Made by a program: the position numbers and the translations under genes
Assembly (NCBI GenBank): GCA_035517775.1
Contig: DATIYF010000025.1
Location: 1 to 64,000 of the forward strand
DNA: 64,000 bases
From: DATIYF01 sp035517775
Lineage (GTDB): Bacteria; Acidobacteriota; Terriglobia; Terriglobales; Acidobacteriaceae
Reading direction: 5' to 3'
Notes under the pieces: generated by a model
Told to the model about the DNA's origin: nothing
What the model saw: only the letters and a program-made list of their open reading frames with translations
Database searches by the model: none
In this document: one piece after another, positions 8,413-17,078 of the stretch
Position numbering within the stretch: position 1 is the first letter of the stretch
How the letters are laid out: the number at the start of each line of letters is the position of its first letter

Positions 8413-9894
8413 ATGCCTCCCGCTAACCACCCACGACCAGGAACCAACGGCCGAGGCCTGATCCGCGGCATCGGCCTCGGCAGCGCCACTGCCCTCAACA
8501 TGACGGACATGATCGGCGTGGGGCCGTTCATTACCATCCCTTTGATCGTCAGCGCCATGGGCGGCCCGCAGGCCATGCTGGGATGGATTCTGGGGGCGGG
8601 CTTCGCCATCTGTGATGGACTGATCTGGGCCGAACTGGGCGCGGCCATGCCCGGCTCCGGCGGCTCCTATCGTTACCTGCGCGAAATCTATGGACCCAAC
8701 CGCCTGGGCCGCCTGATCTCGTTCCTTTTCATTTGGCAGCTCTCGTTCAGCGCTCCGCTTTCGATTGCTTCCGGCGCCATCGGGCTTTCGGGCTACGCCG
8801 CCTACTTCTGGCCCGGCCTGGAGCACCAATTTCTGGCCCGCCACTGGCGGCTGCCGCTTCCCTTCCTGGGAACCCTTGAATTGCGCTGGCTGATTTCGGG
8901 AGCGACCCTTCTCGCCATTGCTATGGTTGCACTCGCCACCCTCCTGCTCTATCGCAAAATTACCAGTATCGGCCGGATGTCGAAGCTGCTGCTGGTGGGG
9001 GTTCTGGGCACTATGGGATGGATCATCTTCGCCGGGCTCACACACTTCAATGCCGCCCGGGCCTTCAGTTTCCCTCCGGGAGCTTTTCACCTCGACCGCA
9101 ATTTTTTTCTCGGCCTGGGCGCGGCCATGCTGATCGCGACCTACGATTATTGGGGCTATTACAACGTTTGTTTTCTGGGCGATGAAGTCGAAAATCCGGC
9201 CAAGACCATACCCCGCGCCCTGCTGCTATCTATTCTTCTGGTCGCCTGTCTATACGTGGTGATGAACGTCAGCATTCTGGGCGTGGTGCCATGGCAGGAG
9301 CTTCTCCATCCCGCGCAATCCAATCAGGGGCTGTACGTCGTCTCCATCTTTATGCAGAGAATCTATGGCCCCTGGGCGGCCAACCTGGCCACCGCTCTGG
9401 TCATGTGGACGGCCTTCGCCTCGGTTTTCTCTCTGATGCTGGGCTACTCCCGCGTGCCCTACGCGGCCGCGCTCGATGGCAATTATTTTCGCGCCTTTGC
9501 CCGCGTGCATCCCAGGTATCGCTTCCCCTACGTCTCTCTGCTGGCGCTGGGCGCCCTCGCCGCACTCTGCTGCTTCCTGTCGCTGGCCGAGGTCATTGCC
9601 GCCCTGGTGGTCATTCGCATCACGCTGCAGTTTCTGGTGCAGGCCATCGGGCTCATCATATTGCGCATTCGCCGTCCCGACCTGCCGCGGCCGTTCCGCA
9701 TGTGGTTATATCCGCTTCCCGCGCTGCTGGCCTCGGTTGGCTTTGTCTTCGTGCTCTTCTCCCGCACCAACTCGCTGCTGCAGATTCGCTATGCCCTGGT
9801 CATTCTCATCACCGGCATTGTGTTATACATGGCGCGCGCCTGGCGGCATCAGGAATGGCCCTTCGGCGCTGCAGCAATGGAAAAGGCCCGCTGA
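8413..9894 (+). CDS. APC-superfamily amino acid permease
   Basis: 493 residues with about 12 hydrophobic segments. The N-terminus has the APC core motif: NMTDMIGVGPFITIPLIVSA, a broken helix 1 with the glycine-rich substrate loop, followed by PGSGGSYRYLREIYG after helix 3. It likely imports or exchanges amino acids or amines using proton or substrate gradients. The ATG at 8413 is chosen because the upstream extension lies in a repeat. The stop (TGA 9892-9894) is followed two bases later by the MFS start, so the two genes are probably co-transcribed. Confidence 0.88.
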   Translation: MPPANHPRPGTNGRGLIRGIGLGSATALNMTDMIGVGPFITIPLIVSAMGGPQAMLGWILGAGFAICDGLIWAELGAAMPGSGGSYRYLREIYGPNRLGRLISFLFIWQLSFSAPLSIASGAIGLSGYAAYFWPGLEHQFLARHWRLPLPFLGTLELRWLISGATLLAIAMVALATLLLYRKITSIGRMSKLLLVGVLGTMGWIIFAGLTHFNAARAFSFPPGAFHLDRNFFLGLGAAMLIATYDYWGYYNVCFLGDEVENPAKTIPRALLLSILLVACLYVVMNVSILGVVPWQELLHPAQSNQGLYVVSIFMQRIYGPWAANLATALVMWTAFASVFSLMLGYSRVPYAAALDGNYFRAFARVHPRYRFPYVSLLALGALAALCCFLSLAEVIAALVVIRITLQFLVQAIGLIILRIRRPDLPRPFRMWLYPLPALLASVGFVFVLFSRTNSLLQIRYALVILITGIVLYMARAWRHQEWPFGAAAMEKAR

Positions 9895-9896
9895 AC

Positions 9897-11162
9897 ATGG
9901 CCTCGCAGGTCAAATCCGCCGGCCGGGTGGCCAGCTCACGCCATATCTCCCCCTGGGCCCCGCTGGGCGAGCCGCTTTTCCGCTCGCTCTGGATTGCCTC
10001 GGTCATTTCCTATATCGGCACCTGGATGCAGAACGTGGGCGCCGGCTGGCTCATGACCCAGCTTACCCTCTCTCCGCTGATGATCAGCCTGGTCCAGGCC
10101 GCCACCACGCTGCCTGTCTTTCTCGTCATCCTGCCAGCCGGCGCTCTGGCCGACATGGTGGACCGCCGCCGTTTCCTGCTCATCACTCAGGGCTGGATGG
10201 TGTTGGCCTCGGCCGCGCTCGGCCTACTGACCTTACTTCACTACGTCACTCCCTGGGTGCTGCTCACCTTTACCTTCCTGCTCGGCCTGGGCGCGGTGAT
10301 GAATGATCCGGCGTGGCAGGCCATTACGCCGGACCTGGTTTCCGAGCGCCAGCATGCGCCCGCCGTCGCCTTGAATTCGGTGGGCTACAACGTGGCCCGG
10401 GCCGTGGGCCCGGCCATCGGCGGAGCGGTGATTGCCGTGGCCGGCTCGGGCAGCGCCTTTCTGCTGAATGCCGCCTCCTTCTTCGGCGTGATTTTCTTCC
10501 TCTGGCACTGGAAGCGCCCTCACCTCGAACATCTGGAGGCTGGCCGGGTAAGCGATGCCATCAAAACCGGCCTGCGGCACGCCCGCAGCACTCCCCTGGT
10601 GCGCGCCGTGCTGGTACGCACCGGGGCTTTCAGCCTGGCCGCCAGCTCCCTGCTGGCGCTTTTGCCCCTTCTGGCCCGCCCTCACGGCGCCACCGGCTAC
10701 GGCTTGCTGCTCGGCGCATTCGGCCTGGGGGCCCTGGCCGGCGCAGCGATTCTGCCTCGTCTCCGCCTCCGCCTCTCGGTTGATGGGCTGGTGGTCTTCG
10801 CCATTCTGATTTATGCGCTCATGACCTTCGCCGCCGGCCGCGTCCTGGCTTTCCCGTGGCTCTGCCTGATCCTTTTTGCCAGCGGAGCCGCCTGGATCGG
10901 CATCCTGGCCTGCCTCAACGTCGCGGCGCAAACCATGTCGCCGCCTCGCCTGCGGGCCCGGGCGCTCTCCGTGTACCTTCTGGTTTTGCAGGGCGGCATG
11001 GCTCTGGGCAGCGCCGCCTGGGGTGCGCTGGCGGTCAAGGTCGGCGTTCCAACTGCTTTGTTTTGGTCGGCGGTTGCGCTCGCGGTTGGTTTGTTTACCG
11101 TCAGCAGGTACCGGCTCAGTTCGCAGGAGCTTGACTTGACGCCGTCGGTGGTCCGCGATTGA
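9897..11162 (+). CDS. MFS transporter, EntS/MFS_3-like exporter
   Basis: 421 residues; ATG 9897 lies two bases after the preceding stop. It has twelve predicted membrane helices. An early SYIGTWMQNVGAGWLMTQLT and GALADMVDRRRF (the loop 2-3 MFS signature with D-x-x-x-R-R) match the MFS_3 group that contains the enterobactin exporter EntS. Family members export siderophores or drugs; the substrate here is unknown. The frame is open much further upstream (to 9291), but that part overlaps the permease and is a shadow. Confidence 0.85.
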   Translation: MASQVKSAGRVASSRHISPWAPLGEPLFRSLWIASVISYIGTWMQNVGAGWLMTQLTLSPLMISLVQAATTLPVFLVILPAGALADMVDRRRFLLITQGWMVLASAALGLLTLLHYVTPWVLLTFTFLLGLGAVMNDPAWQAITPDLVSERQHAPAVALNSVGYNVARAVGPAIGGAVIAVAGSGSAFLLNAASFFGVIFFLWHWKRPHLEHLEAGRVSDAIKTGLRHARSTPLVRAVLVRTGAFSLAASSLLALLPLLARPHGATGYGLLLGAFGLGALAGAAILPRLRLRLSVDGLVVFAILIYALMTFAAGRVLAFPWLCLILFASGAAWIGILACLNVAAQTMSPPRLRARALSVYLLVLQGGMALGSAAWGALAVKVGVPTALFWSAVALAVGLFTVSRYRLSSQELDLTPSVVRD

Positions 11163-11239
11163 GCTGGGAACTGAGAACGGTCCGCTGAAACTGATTTCAC
11201 TCCCCCTGGCGCGGGCGGGGGGTCCGTACTGCAGCAGCA

Positions 11240-11400
11240 TCAAGCTTGTCATTTTCGGGCACGAAGCGAGGAAGAAACCGTCGGCGGCGATACCGGCAGC
11301 TTCGAACTTGTGATTCGGAGAAGTGCAGCGACCAGGAATCTGTTGTTTGCGCGCTCTGCGCGTAAGCAGATTTCTCGCTTCGCTCGAAATGAGAAGTCGG
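11240..11400. repeat. Dispersed imperfect inverted repeat (CGAGGAATCTGCTT type)
   Basis: The segment holds GTCATTTTCGGGCACGAAGC near 11247 and AGGAATCTGTTGTTTGC at about 11334. These are followed by an inverted counterpart, GTAAGCAGATTTCTCGCTTCG at about 11364, then CTCGAAATGAGAAG. The arms resemble each other as GTCATTCCGAGCGAAGCGAGGAATCTGC and its complement. Related copies lie at 12036-12115 and 18284-18400. The region 11163-11443 holds no gene. Confidence 0.6.
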
Positions 11401-11443
11401 CCATAAGCGGGTTGAGACAAAAATTTGGCAAAGGAGACTCTTT

Positions 11444-12016
11444 ATGCGTAAGACCAGGTTGCTAATGACGTTCTTGCTGTTGTTCGCTTCCGCGGGCATG
11501 GCCTTGGCCCAGGAATCCACCATGTCCGAAGCCCCCACCGTGACCCAGGTTCTCGACCACGCCATTACCAGCGTGGAGCACGAATTTGTGCCCGCGGCCG
11601 AAGCCATGCCCGCCGATAAGTACTCCTACGCCCCCACCAGCGGTGAGTTCAAGGGCGTCCGCACTTTCGCCCAACAGGTCAAACACGTGGCGACGGCCAA
11701 TTACGAGTTTGGCGCCGTCATCTTGGGCGAGAAATCTCCGGTGGAGGCCGGCTCAGACGAGAATGGCCCCGATTCGGTCAAGTCGCAGGAAGAGATCGTC
11801 AAGTATCTCAAAGACTCCTTCGCCTACCTGCATAAGGCGGTCCTTACCGTGAACGAGAAAAACGAAGTCGAGCCCATGAAGAACCCCTGGGGCAAAGGCA
11901 CCATCACGCGCCTGCAGATCGCGGTTCTGGCCGCCGCGCACCCCTTCGACCACTACGGCCAGATGGTCGAGTACCTGCGGTCGAATGGCATCATTCCGCC
12001 CGCCAGCCGCCATTGA
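11444..12016 (+). CDS. Secreted DinB-family protein
   Basis: 190 residues. A clear signal peptide occupies residues 1-23 (KTRLLMTFLLLFASAGMALAQ). The mature part is a DinB four-helix bundle with candidate metal ligands in AQQVKHVATANY and AHPFDHYGQMVEYLR. DinB proteins are mostly cytosolic; exported forms are frequent in Acidobacteria, and their function is unknown. AAGGAGACTC sits at good distance before the ATG, so the start is firm. It stands alone between two repeat-bearing intergenic regions. Confidence 0.85.
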   Translation: MRKTRLLMTFLLLFASAGMALAQESTMSEAPTVTQVLDHAITSVEHEFVPAAEAMPADKYSYAPTSGEFKGVRTFAQQVKHVATANYEFGAVILGEKSPVEAGSDENGPDSVKSQEEIVKYLKDSFAYLHKAVLTVNEKNEVEPMKNPWGKGTITRLQIAVLAAAHPFDHYGQMVEYLRSNGIIPPASRH

Positions 12017-12334
12017 GCCCTCAGCTATCGCTCTCTTGTCATTCCGAAGGAGCGCAGCGGCGGGGAATCTGCTTCTTTCCGTGCAGCAGGTTCCTCGCCG
12101 TCGCCCGGAACCACCGTTCGCAACGCGATTGACCACGCAACCGGGAACTGAGAACTATGAACTGACAACTTCCCCCTGCCTTCAAGAAACATAGCACTGA
12201 AGAGCCATTTACATTCCCACCGTGCGAATCTAGGGTGTCCCCATCTTCCCCCAAAGCCAGGGAGATTGCCGCGCACAAGCCGGCAGCTCCAAGCGTCGTT
12301 TCCCGGTTCGTCATCCAGGAGATGTGGGGGAACC
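12017..12334. repeat. Gene-free stretch with dispersed repeat copies
   Basis: 318 bases without a gene. From 12038, GTCATTCCGAAGGAGCGCAG and GGGAATCTGCTTCTTTCC, then GTGCAGCAGGTTCCTCG and CCGTCGCCCGGAA form a second copy of the inverted repeat seen at 11240-11400. From about 12140 a short run, AACTGAGAACTATGAACTGACAACTT, belongs to the low-complexity class. The rest shows nothing recognised until a GGAG/GGGGG purine stretch before the small gene at 12335. Confidence 0.55.
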
Positions 12335-12532
12335 ATGAAGAGCCCGAAGGCCCGCCAACTCAACGCCGCCGAACGGCGCGAAGTCCAGCAGGAAATCAGG
12401 AACTATCTCACCGCGCTGGCCTCATACCCCGAGCGCTATTCCCGCGAGCCTGGCCTTAGCTTCGAAGAACACTTCTTCTCGCTGATGGCGGGAGAGCGAG
12501 TTTCAGCCGCCGCCGCCGGCCAGCCGAGTTAA
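12335..12532 (+). CDS. Small hypothetical protein (65 aa)
   Basis: 65 residues: a basic start (KSPKARQLNAAERREVQQEI) predicted helical, then YLTALASYPERYSREPGLSF and EEHFFSLMAGE. The ATG at 12335 is preceded by a purine-rich GGAGATGTGGGGG. Codon use is like neighbouring genes. The pattern (AAERREVQQEIRNYL, ASYPERYSREPGLSFEEH) looks like a conserved small Acidobacterial protein, but I cannot name a family. No partner gene is obvious. Confidence 0.55.
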   Translation: MKSPKARQLNAAERREVQQEIRNYLTALASYPERYSREPGLSFEEHFFSLMAGERVSAAAAGQPS

Positions 12533-12923
12533 CTCGCGCCCGCCCTTAGTCCAATTTCGCCGGCTGTGTCCTGAGCGTAACCAACGCTCCGCCGTTAAGC
12601 CTGAGATCCGGCCAACCTGCAAATTCCCATTTTGGGAAGCAAATTGCCGTTTTCAGGGCCTCCGAGCCGCGGGATGACCCCGGGGATGGTGCGGGCGGTT
12701 TCTCTCGAAATTAGGGCCTGTGCGAAAGTCGCACAACCGGCTCCAGGCGGCCGGCCAAAGCCGTCCGCAGGCGCCTGGCTGCTGAGAGACCTGGGAAGAG
12801 GCCCGGGCACCTCACTTAGACCCATTTTCTTTGCAAACTTTGCGGTTTTTCTCTTTGCCGCCTTTGCCGTCAGAGCTTTAGCGAACCAGGCGCCGCACTC
12901 TGCCAACTCACAAAGGCAGAACG
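12533..12923. other. Gene-free stretch before the thrB end
   Basis: 391 bases between the small gene and the thrB stop. TTTGCAAACTTTGCGGTTTT, then CTCTTTGCCGCCTTTGCC at about 12832-12870, is a copy of the CTTTGCGGCCTTTGCGGTTT dispersed repeat also found at 13866-13912. The remainder is GC-rich with short inverted pieces, and no convincing reading frame was seen. Confidence 0.5.
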
Positions 12924-13853
12924 CTACAGGCTCGCTTTTCCTCCGGCCTTGGCCATCTGGGTGGGAATCAACTCGGCCGACAAGCCTTGCTCTTTGAGGT
13001 GTGCACGAACTGCCCGGCCCGCGGCCGCGGTCTGCGCCTTCGGGTGGAGAAAAAGCAAAACCGAAGGCCCGGCCCCACTCAGCGCCGCGCCCAGGATCCC
13101 GGAATGCCCTGCCAGTTTCTGTAGGGCCGGCAGCAAGGGACACAGCCGCGCGCGGTAGGGCTGATGAATTCGGTCCTCGAGCGCCGAAGCCAGCAGATCA
13201 GGCCTTCCCTGCATTAAGGCAGCCAGCAGCAGCATGGAATTCTGTATGTTCGTGACCGCATCGGCCCGCGAATACTGCGCGGGCAGCACGCCCCGGGCCT
13301 GCTCGGTCGAAAGACTCTCCTCCGGAACAGCCAGCAGCAGGGGCCACTTACCTTTCGGAGCCAGGCCAGCCACCTGCGCCTCGCTCTCGCCCGCCATGCG
13401 CGCCACCGCCAACCCGCCGAACCAGCAGGCGGCAGCATTATCAGGATGATGTTCGCGCCGTGAGGCTTCGCCCACAATCCGGCCGTCCCGCCAGCGCAAC
13501 CTTCCAAAATGATTGGCCAGGGCAATTCCCGCCAGCCGCGCCGAAGCTGAAGAGCCGCAGCCCTTGCCGATGGGAATCTCGTTTTCGATCTCCAGGGCCA
13601 GCGGCCGAACCGGCTTGCCTTCAACCTCGAGCACCTCGTGATAAGTCGTCAGGATGAGATGGTTTTCAAGCCGGCCGCAGATTTCCCGGTCCCGTCCGCG
13701 GGCGGAAATCGCGAATTCTTTGGCCGGCCGCGCTCGCACCCTCAGGTACAAGCCAAACGCCAGAGCCGCCGCGTCAAAGGCCGGCCCCAGGTTGGCCGAG
13801 GTCGCCGGAAGCAGCAATTGGAGCATTGCGCGTGGGGCTTGCCGTTTTCTCAT
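12924..13853 (-). CDS. thrB: Homoserine kinase
   Basis: 309 residues of the GHMP kinase family, the usual length. The N-terminal VLLPATSANLGPAFD-like motif (here LLLPATSANLGPAFDAAALA) is typical of ThrB. The ATP-binding GHMP loop is IPIGKGCGSSASA, and the C-terminal motif is GAALSGAGPSVLLF. It phosphorylates homoserine to O-phosphohomoserine, the substrate of threonine synthase encoded just upstream on the same strand. The start may be ATG 13853 or ATG 13826; the second begins directly at the conserved domain. Confidence 0.93.
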   Translation of the reverse strand: MRKRQAPRAMLQLLLPATSANLGPAFDAAALAFGLYLRVRARPAKEFAISARGRDREICGRLENHLILTTYHEVLEVEGKPVRPLALEIENEIPIGKGCGSSASARLAGIALANHFGRLRWRDGRIVGEASRREHHPDNAAACWFGGLAVARMAGESEAQVAGLAPKGKWPLLLAVPEESLSTEQARGVLPAQYSRADAVTNIQNSMLLLAALMQGRPDLLASALEDRIHQPYRARLCPLLPALQKLAGHSGILGAALSGAGPSVLLFLHPKAQTAAAGRAVRAHLKEQGLSAELIPTQMAKAGGKASL

Positions 13854-13865
13854 GCTGGTGTGTTC

Positions 13866-13912
13866 TTCTTTGCGGCCTTTGCGGTTTTTCCTTGCGCTCT
13901 GTGCGGTGAAAG
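13866..13912. repeat. Dispersed repeat, CTTTGCGGCCTTTGCGGTTT type
   Basis: CTTTGCGGCCTTTGCGGTTT, then TTCCTTGCGCTCTGTGCGGTG lies between thrC and thrB. It is a variant of a family of near-periodic intergenic repeats in this window with cores like CACGAAGG, CACAGAGG and TTTGCGG. Other members lie near 12832, 16908, 18905, 19566, 24622, 32056, 35109, 43622, 44534 and 53300. It falls inside the probable thrC-thrB transcript. Confidence 0.55.
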
Positions 13913-13965
13913 GCTTCTCTTTTGTGCGGCCGCAAAATCTTTAACCAGAGTTCGCAAAGCGAACC

Positions 13966-15357
13966 TCACGCCTTTTCCGCCGCTTCAAGAGCCTTCATCA
14001 CCGCATCGGCGCTGGCCTCGAGCACTACCGGTCCACGCTGCTTCACCGCCAGGCTGCCCGCGGCCTTCTCGCTGCGAGTCCCGGCGAACAGATCACCCCG
14101 GTGGAACTTCAGGGTGAACTCCGGGTCTTTGAGCAGGTGCCCGGTCAGCACCAGCACCGTGCTTTCATTTGGCCTCACAAATCCCTGCTTCACCAGCTTT
14201 TTCAGCCCAGCCAGCGTTACTGCCGAAGCCGGTTCGCAACCAATCCCGTCCGCCCCAATCTCAGATTTGGCCAGCGCCATCTCCACATCGCTTACCTGCT
14301 CGACCGTTCCGCCCGTAGCTGCCAGCATGCGCACCGCCTTCTTCCACGAAGCCGGATGCCCAATGCGGATCGCCGTCGCCAGCGTGTGCGCTTCCACCGA
14401 AATCAGCTCCCGGCCGCCATTTTCGCGCATGGTCCGCACCAGCGGATTCGCTCCCTCGGCCTGAATAATCGAAATCTTCGGCACCGCGGAGATCAATCCC
14501 AGCTCTTTCATCTCCACAAACGCCTTGCCCAGGGCCGAGGAGTTCCCCATATTGCCGCCGGGAACAATGATGTGCTCCGGCGGTTCCCACTCCAGCTGCT
14601 CCAGCAATTCGATGGCGGCCGTCTTCTGGCCCTCCAGACGATACGGATTCACCGAATTCAACAGATACACCGGCATGCGCTGCACCACTTCATTCAACAC
14701 GCGCATGCAGCCGTCAAAGTCAGTTCGCAGCTGGCAGGTCAGGGCGCCGTAGTCCAGCGCCTGCGAAAGTTTGCTCCAGGAAACCTTGCCCTCGGGAATC
14801 AGCACCAGGCTGCGCATGCCGCCGCGCGCGGCATAAGCCGCCATCGAGGCCGAAGTGTTTCCCGTTGAGGCGCAGGCCACCCAGCGGAACCCTTCCCGCC
14901 GCGCGAAAGATGCCGCCACCGTCATGCCCGTATCTTTGAACGAGCCGGTCGGATTCATTCCCTGGTGCTTGGCCTGCAGCCGATCCACTCCCGCCGCCCG
15001 CGCGCATAGCGGCATCTCGTGCAGCGGCGTATTGCCCTCAAAGAGTGTGATCGGGTTGTGGCCGTCGCCCAACGCAGGCAGAACTTCACGGAAGCGCCAC
15101 ACCCCGCTGCGGTCAAGAGGCAAACCCAAGGTCCGGCGTTCGCGCCAGAGCGATTTGAGCGCCTGCTCCTCCAGTCCCGCCGCCCGCATTCCGGCGCTGG
15201 TTTTCCAGCCGGGATAGACCACCTCCAGCAGATCGCCGCAGCTTGGGCAGCGCAGATCACGCCCCATGCTCGTACATTCTTCCCCGCAGCCGATACACTG
15301 CAGCCGTGATGCCGCATCGGCCAGGTGTTCCGGGGCAGGTTGGTGCGTCGTCTGCAT
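13966..15357 (-). CDS. thrC: Threonine synthase
   Basis: 463 residues. It converts O-phosphohomoserine to threonine with PLP. An N-terminal zinc-ribbon-like segment has Cys21, Cys24, Cys37 and Cys40 (CIGCGEEC and CPSC). The PLP lysine is Lys141 in NPTGSFKDTGM. The glycine-rich phosphate loop is VPGGNMGNSSALGKA. All are typical of the long thermophilic/plant-like threonine synthases. The product gene thrB follows 112 bases downstream on the same strand, so the pair is likely one operon (thrC-thrB). The asparagine-rich GNTSAS motif is also present. Confidence 0.95.
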   Translation of the reverse strand: MQTTHQPAPEHLADAASRLQCIGCGEECTSMGRDLRCPSCGDLLEVVYPGWKTSAGMRAAGLEEQALKSLWRERRTLGLPLDRSGVWRFREVLPALGDGHNPITLFEGNTPLHEMPLCARAAGVDRLQAKHQGMNPTGSFKDTGMTVAASFARREGFRWVACASTGNTSASMAAYAARGGMRSLVLIPEGKVSWSKLSQALDYGALTCQLRTDFDGCMRVLNEVVQRMPVYLLNSVNPYRLEGQKTAAIELLEQLEWEPPEHIIVPGGNMGNSSALGKAFVEMKELGLISAVPKISIIQAEGANPLVRTMRENGGRELISVEAHTLATAIRIGHPASWKKAVRMLAATGGTVEQVSDVEMALAKSEIGADGIGCEPASAVTLAGLKKLVKQGFVRPNESTVLVLTGHLLKDPEFTLKFHRGDLFAGTRSEKAAGSLAVKQRGPVVLEASADAVMKALEAAEKA

Positions 15358-15602
15358 GAGAGGATTGTCTAGAAGCTATTCAGGATATCAGAGGCGCTTG
15401 CCCGCGCTGCTCGGCGCCGCTCGCGCCTCTTCGCTTCCGGCGTTGCCGCGCTTCCCTGCGCCCTCCGCGTGCGGTTAGAAGCTCTTTGCGCGAGGATTCT
15501 CCAACCCATTGAGGAGAAAATGCGCGCCGTTGCTCTTCGCGAACTTCGCGGATCTTCTCTGCCATCTCAGTGGTTGAAGATTTTGTCGGGATGGCGGCCG
15601 GC

Positions 15603-16064
15603 CTACTTCGCCCCCCGCAAATATTGGTCCGTCTTATTGATCCAGTCCTCGCGGGGCGGGTTGAAGACGTCGAGGTCCACGGTATCTACCAGCGCCTCGG
15701 CTTTATGCGGCATGTGGGGCGGAATGGTCAGCACTTCGCCGGCATTAACGACAATCTCTTTGCCGTCAATCCAGAACTTCAGCGCGCCGCTCAGAATGTA
15801 GGTGACCTGCTCGTTGTAGTGGCTGTGCAGCGGAATGATGCATCCCCGCTTCAGCAGCACGCGCGCCAGCATCAGCTCGCCGCCCACCAGGAACTGCCGC
15901 TGCAGCAGAGGATTCAGCGCTTCCAGTTCCACCGAATCCCAGGGAATGTGCTTCAATTCGCACTTTGCGGCGCTCTTCTTCCCGCGGCGCGCCGCTGATT
16001 TTTTCCCCGTATGTCTTTTCACTGCACGCTTCACCTTCTTCATTTTGGTTGCCCTTCCCCGCAT
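15603..16064 (-). CDS. Cupin-domain protein with a lysine-rich N-terminus
   Basis: 153 residues from ATG 16064 (ATG 16043 is also possible; the 16094 start would overlap the SDR gene). The first 30 residues are strongly basic (KKVKRAVKRHTGKKSAARRG). The cupin core follows with metal ligands in PLHSHYNEQVTYILSG, WIDGKEIVVNAGEVLTIPPHMPHKAEA: two His and a Glu/Gln in motif 1 and His in motif 2. It is probably a small metal-binding dioxygenase-like or sensor protein. The substrate is unknown. It lies directly downstream of the SDR gene on the same strand, so they may act together. Confidence 0.8.
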   Translation of the reverse strand: MRGRATKMKKVKRAVKRHTGKKSAARRGKKSAAKCELKHIPWDSVELEALNPLLQRQFLVGGELMLARVLLKRGCIIPLHSHYNEQVTYILSGALKFWIDGKEIVVNAGEVLTIPPHMPHKAEALVDTVDLDVFNPPREDWINKTDQYLRGAK

Positions 16065-16068
16065 AATT

Positions 16069-16857
16069 CTATAGGCCTTTGTAGGCGCCGCCATCTACAA
16101 GGATGGTTTGTCCGGTCACGTAGGATGCCCGCTCCGAGGCCAGCCAGACGATGGCATCGGCAACCTCCCGCGGCTCACCCACTCGCTTGAGAGCCGCGTC
16201 CCCTGCCCAGCCGTCAAATATCTCTTTCTCGCTCGTTCCCTGTGAGCTCGACCGCGCCTTGGCCAGTTCTTTCAGGCGGTCCGTGGCCGTGTAGCCGGGG
16301 CCAACGTTATTTACCAGAATGCCGTCTTTGCCGAATTCATTAGCCAGGCTCTTGACCAGCCCCACCACCGCCGCGCGCACCGCGTTCGAGAGCACCAGGT
16401 CGGCCACCGGTTGCCTGGTGGTAATGGAAGTAATGGTGATGATCCTTCCCCAGCGTTTGCGCTGCATGTGGGGGATCACCTCGCGGGCAAAATACACCGT
16501 GCTCAGAAAATTCTGCGCCACCGCCTTCTGCCAGTCTTCCAGGGTCGCGGCCAGAAATCCTTTCGCGGGAGGACCGCCGGCGTTGGTCACGCAAATGTCC
16601 ACCGATCCGAATTTGGAAACCGCCTCGCCGACGAAATCGTGCACCGCGGCGGCGTCGGTCACATCGAAAGGACGGGCAAGAACTTCCACCCCGTGCGTTT
16701 TCTGGATTTTCTCCGCCGCCTGCTGCAGGGCCGCGCCATTGCGCGCGCACATGGCCACGCGGCAGCCCTCGGCGGCCAACGCTTCCGCCGCCGCGCGGCC
16801 AATTCCCTGGCTGGAGGCAGCCACGATGGCCACTTTGTTCTTGAGTCCCGTCTCCAC
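16069..16857 (-). CDS. SDR-family protein lacking the canonical Tyr-x-x-x-Lys
   Basis: 262 residues from GTG 16857. The NAD(P)-binding region is SSQGIGRAAAEALA (residues 15-28), and TNAGG (91-95) is intact. Ser144 is present, but at the place of the catalytic Tyr and Lys the sequence reads DLVLSNAVRAAVVGLVKS: Leu154 and Asn158 instead. The C-terminal GQTILVDGGAYKGL is normal. A subfamily of bacterial SDRs with LSN in this position exists, often annotated as 3-oxoacyl-ACP reductase; its chemistry is unclear. The gene precedes the cupin gene by a few bases. Confidence 0.85.
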   Translation of the reverse strand: METGLKNKVAIVAASSQGIGRAAAEALAAEGCRVAMCARNGAALQQAAEKIQKTHGVEVLARPFDVTDAAAVHDFVGEAVSKFGSVDICVTNAGGPPAKGFLAATLEDWQKAVAQNFLSTVYFAREVIPHMQRKRWGRIITITSITTRQPVADLVLSNAVRAAVVGLVKSLANEFGKDGILVNNVGPGYTATDRLKELAKARSSSQGTSEKEIFDGWAGDAALKRVGEPREVADAIVWLASERASYVTGQTILVDGGAYKGL

Positions 16858-17078
16858 GAACCGCAGATTATAAAGGCATGCCGCGATTTTCCGCCAGAAA
16901 AGCGCCGGTCTTCCCTTGGTGAACTTTCGTGCCCTTCGTGGTGAACTGGGTTTGATTCGGGGTCCGCTGGTTTTTCCCGTGCCCGGCGAACCCGCCTTGT
17001 CCGCCGCGCCGGGGAAAGGTACCCTAAAACATATTTCCCGCCAGCTCTTCGGCGGACGATTCGACTCAAAGAGGACAT

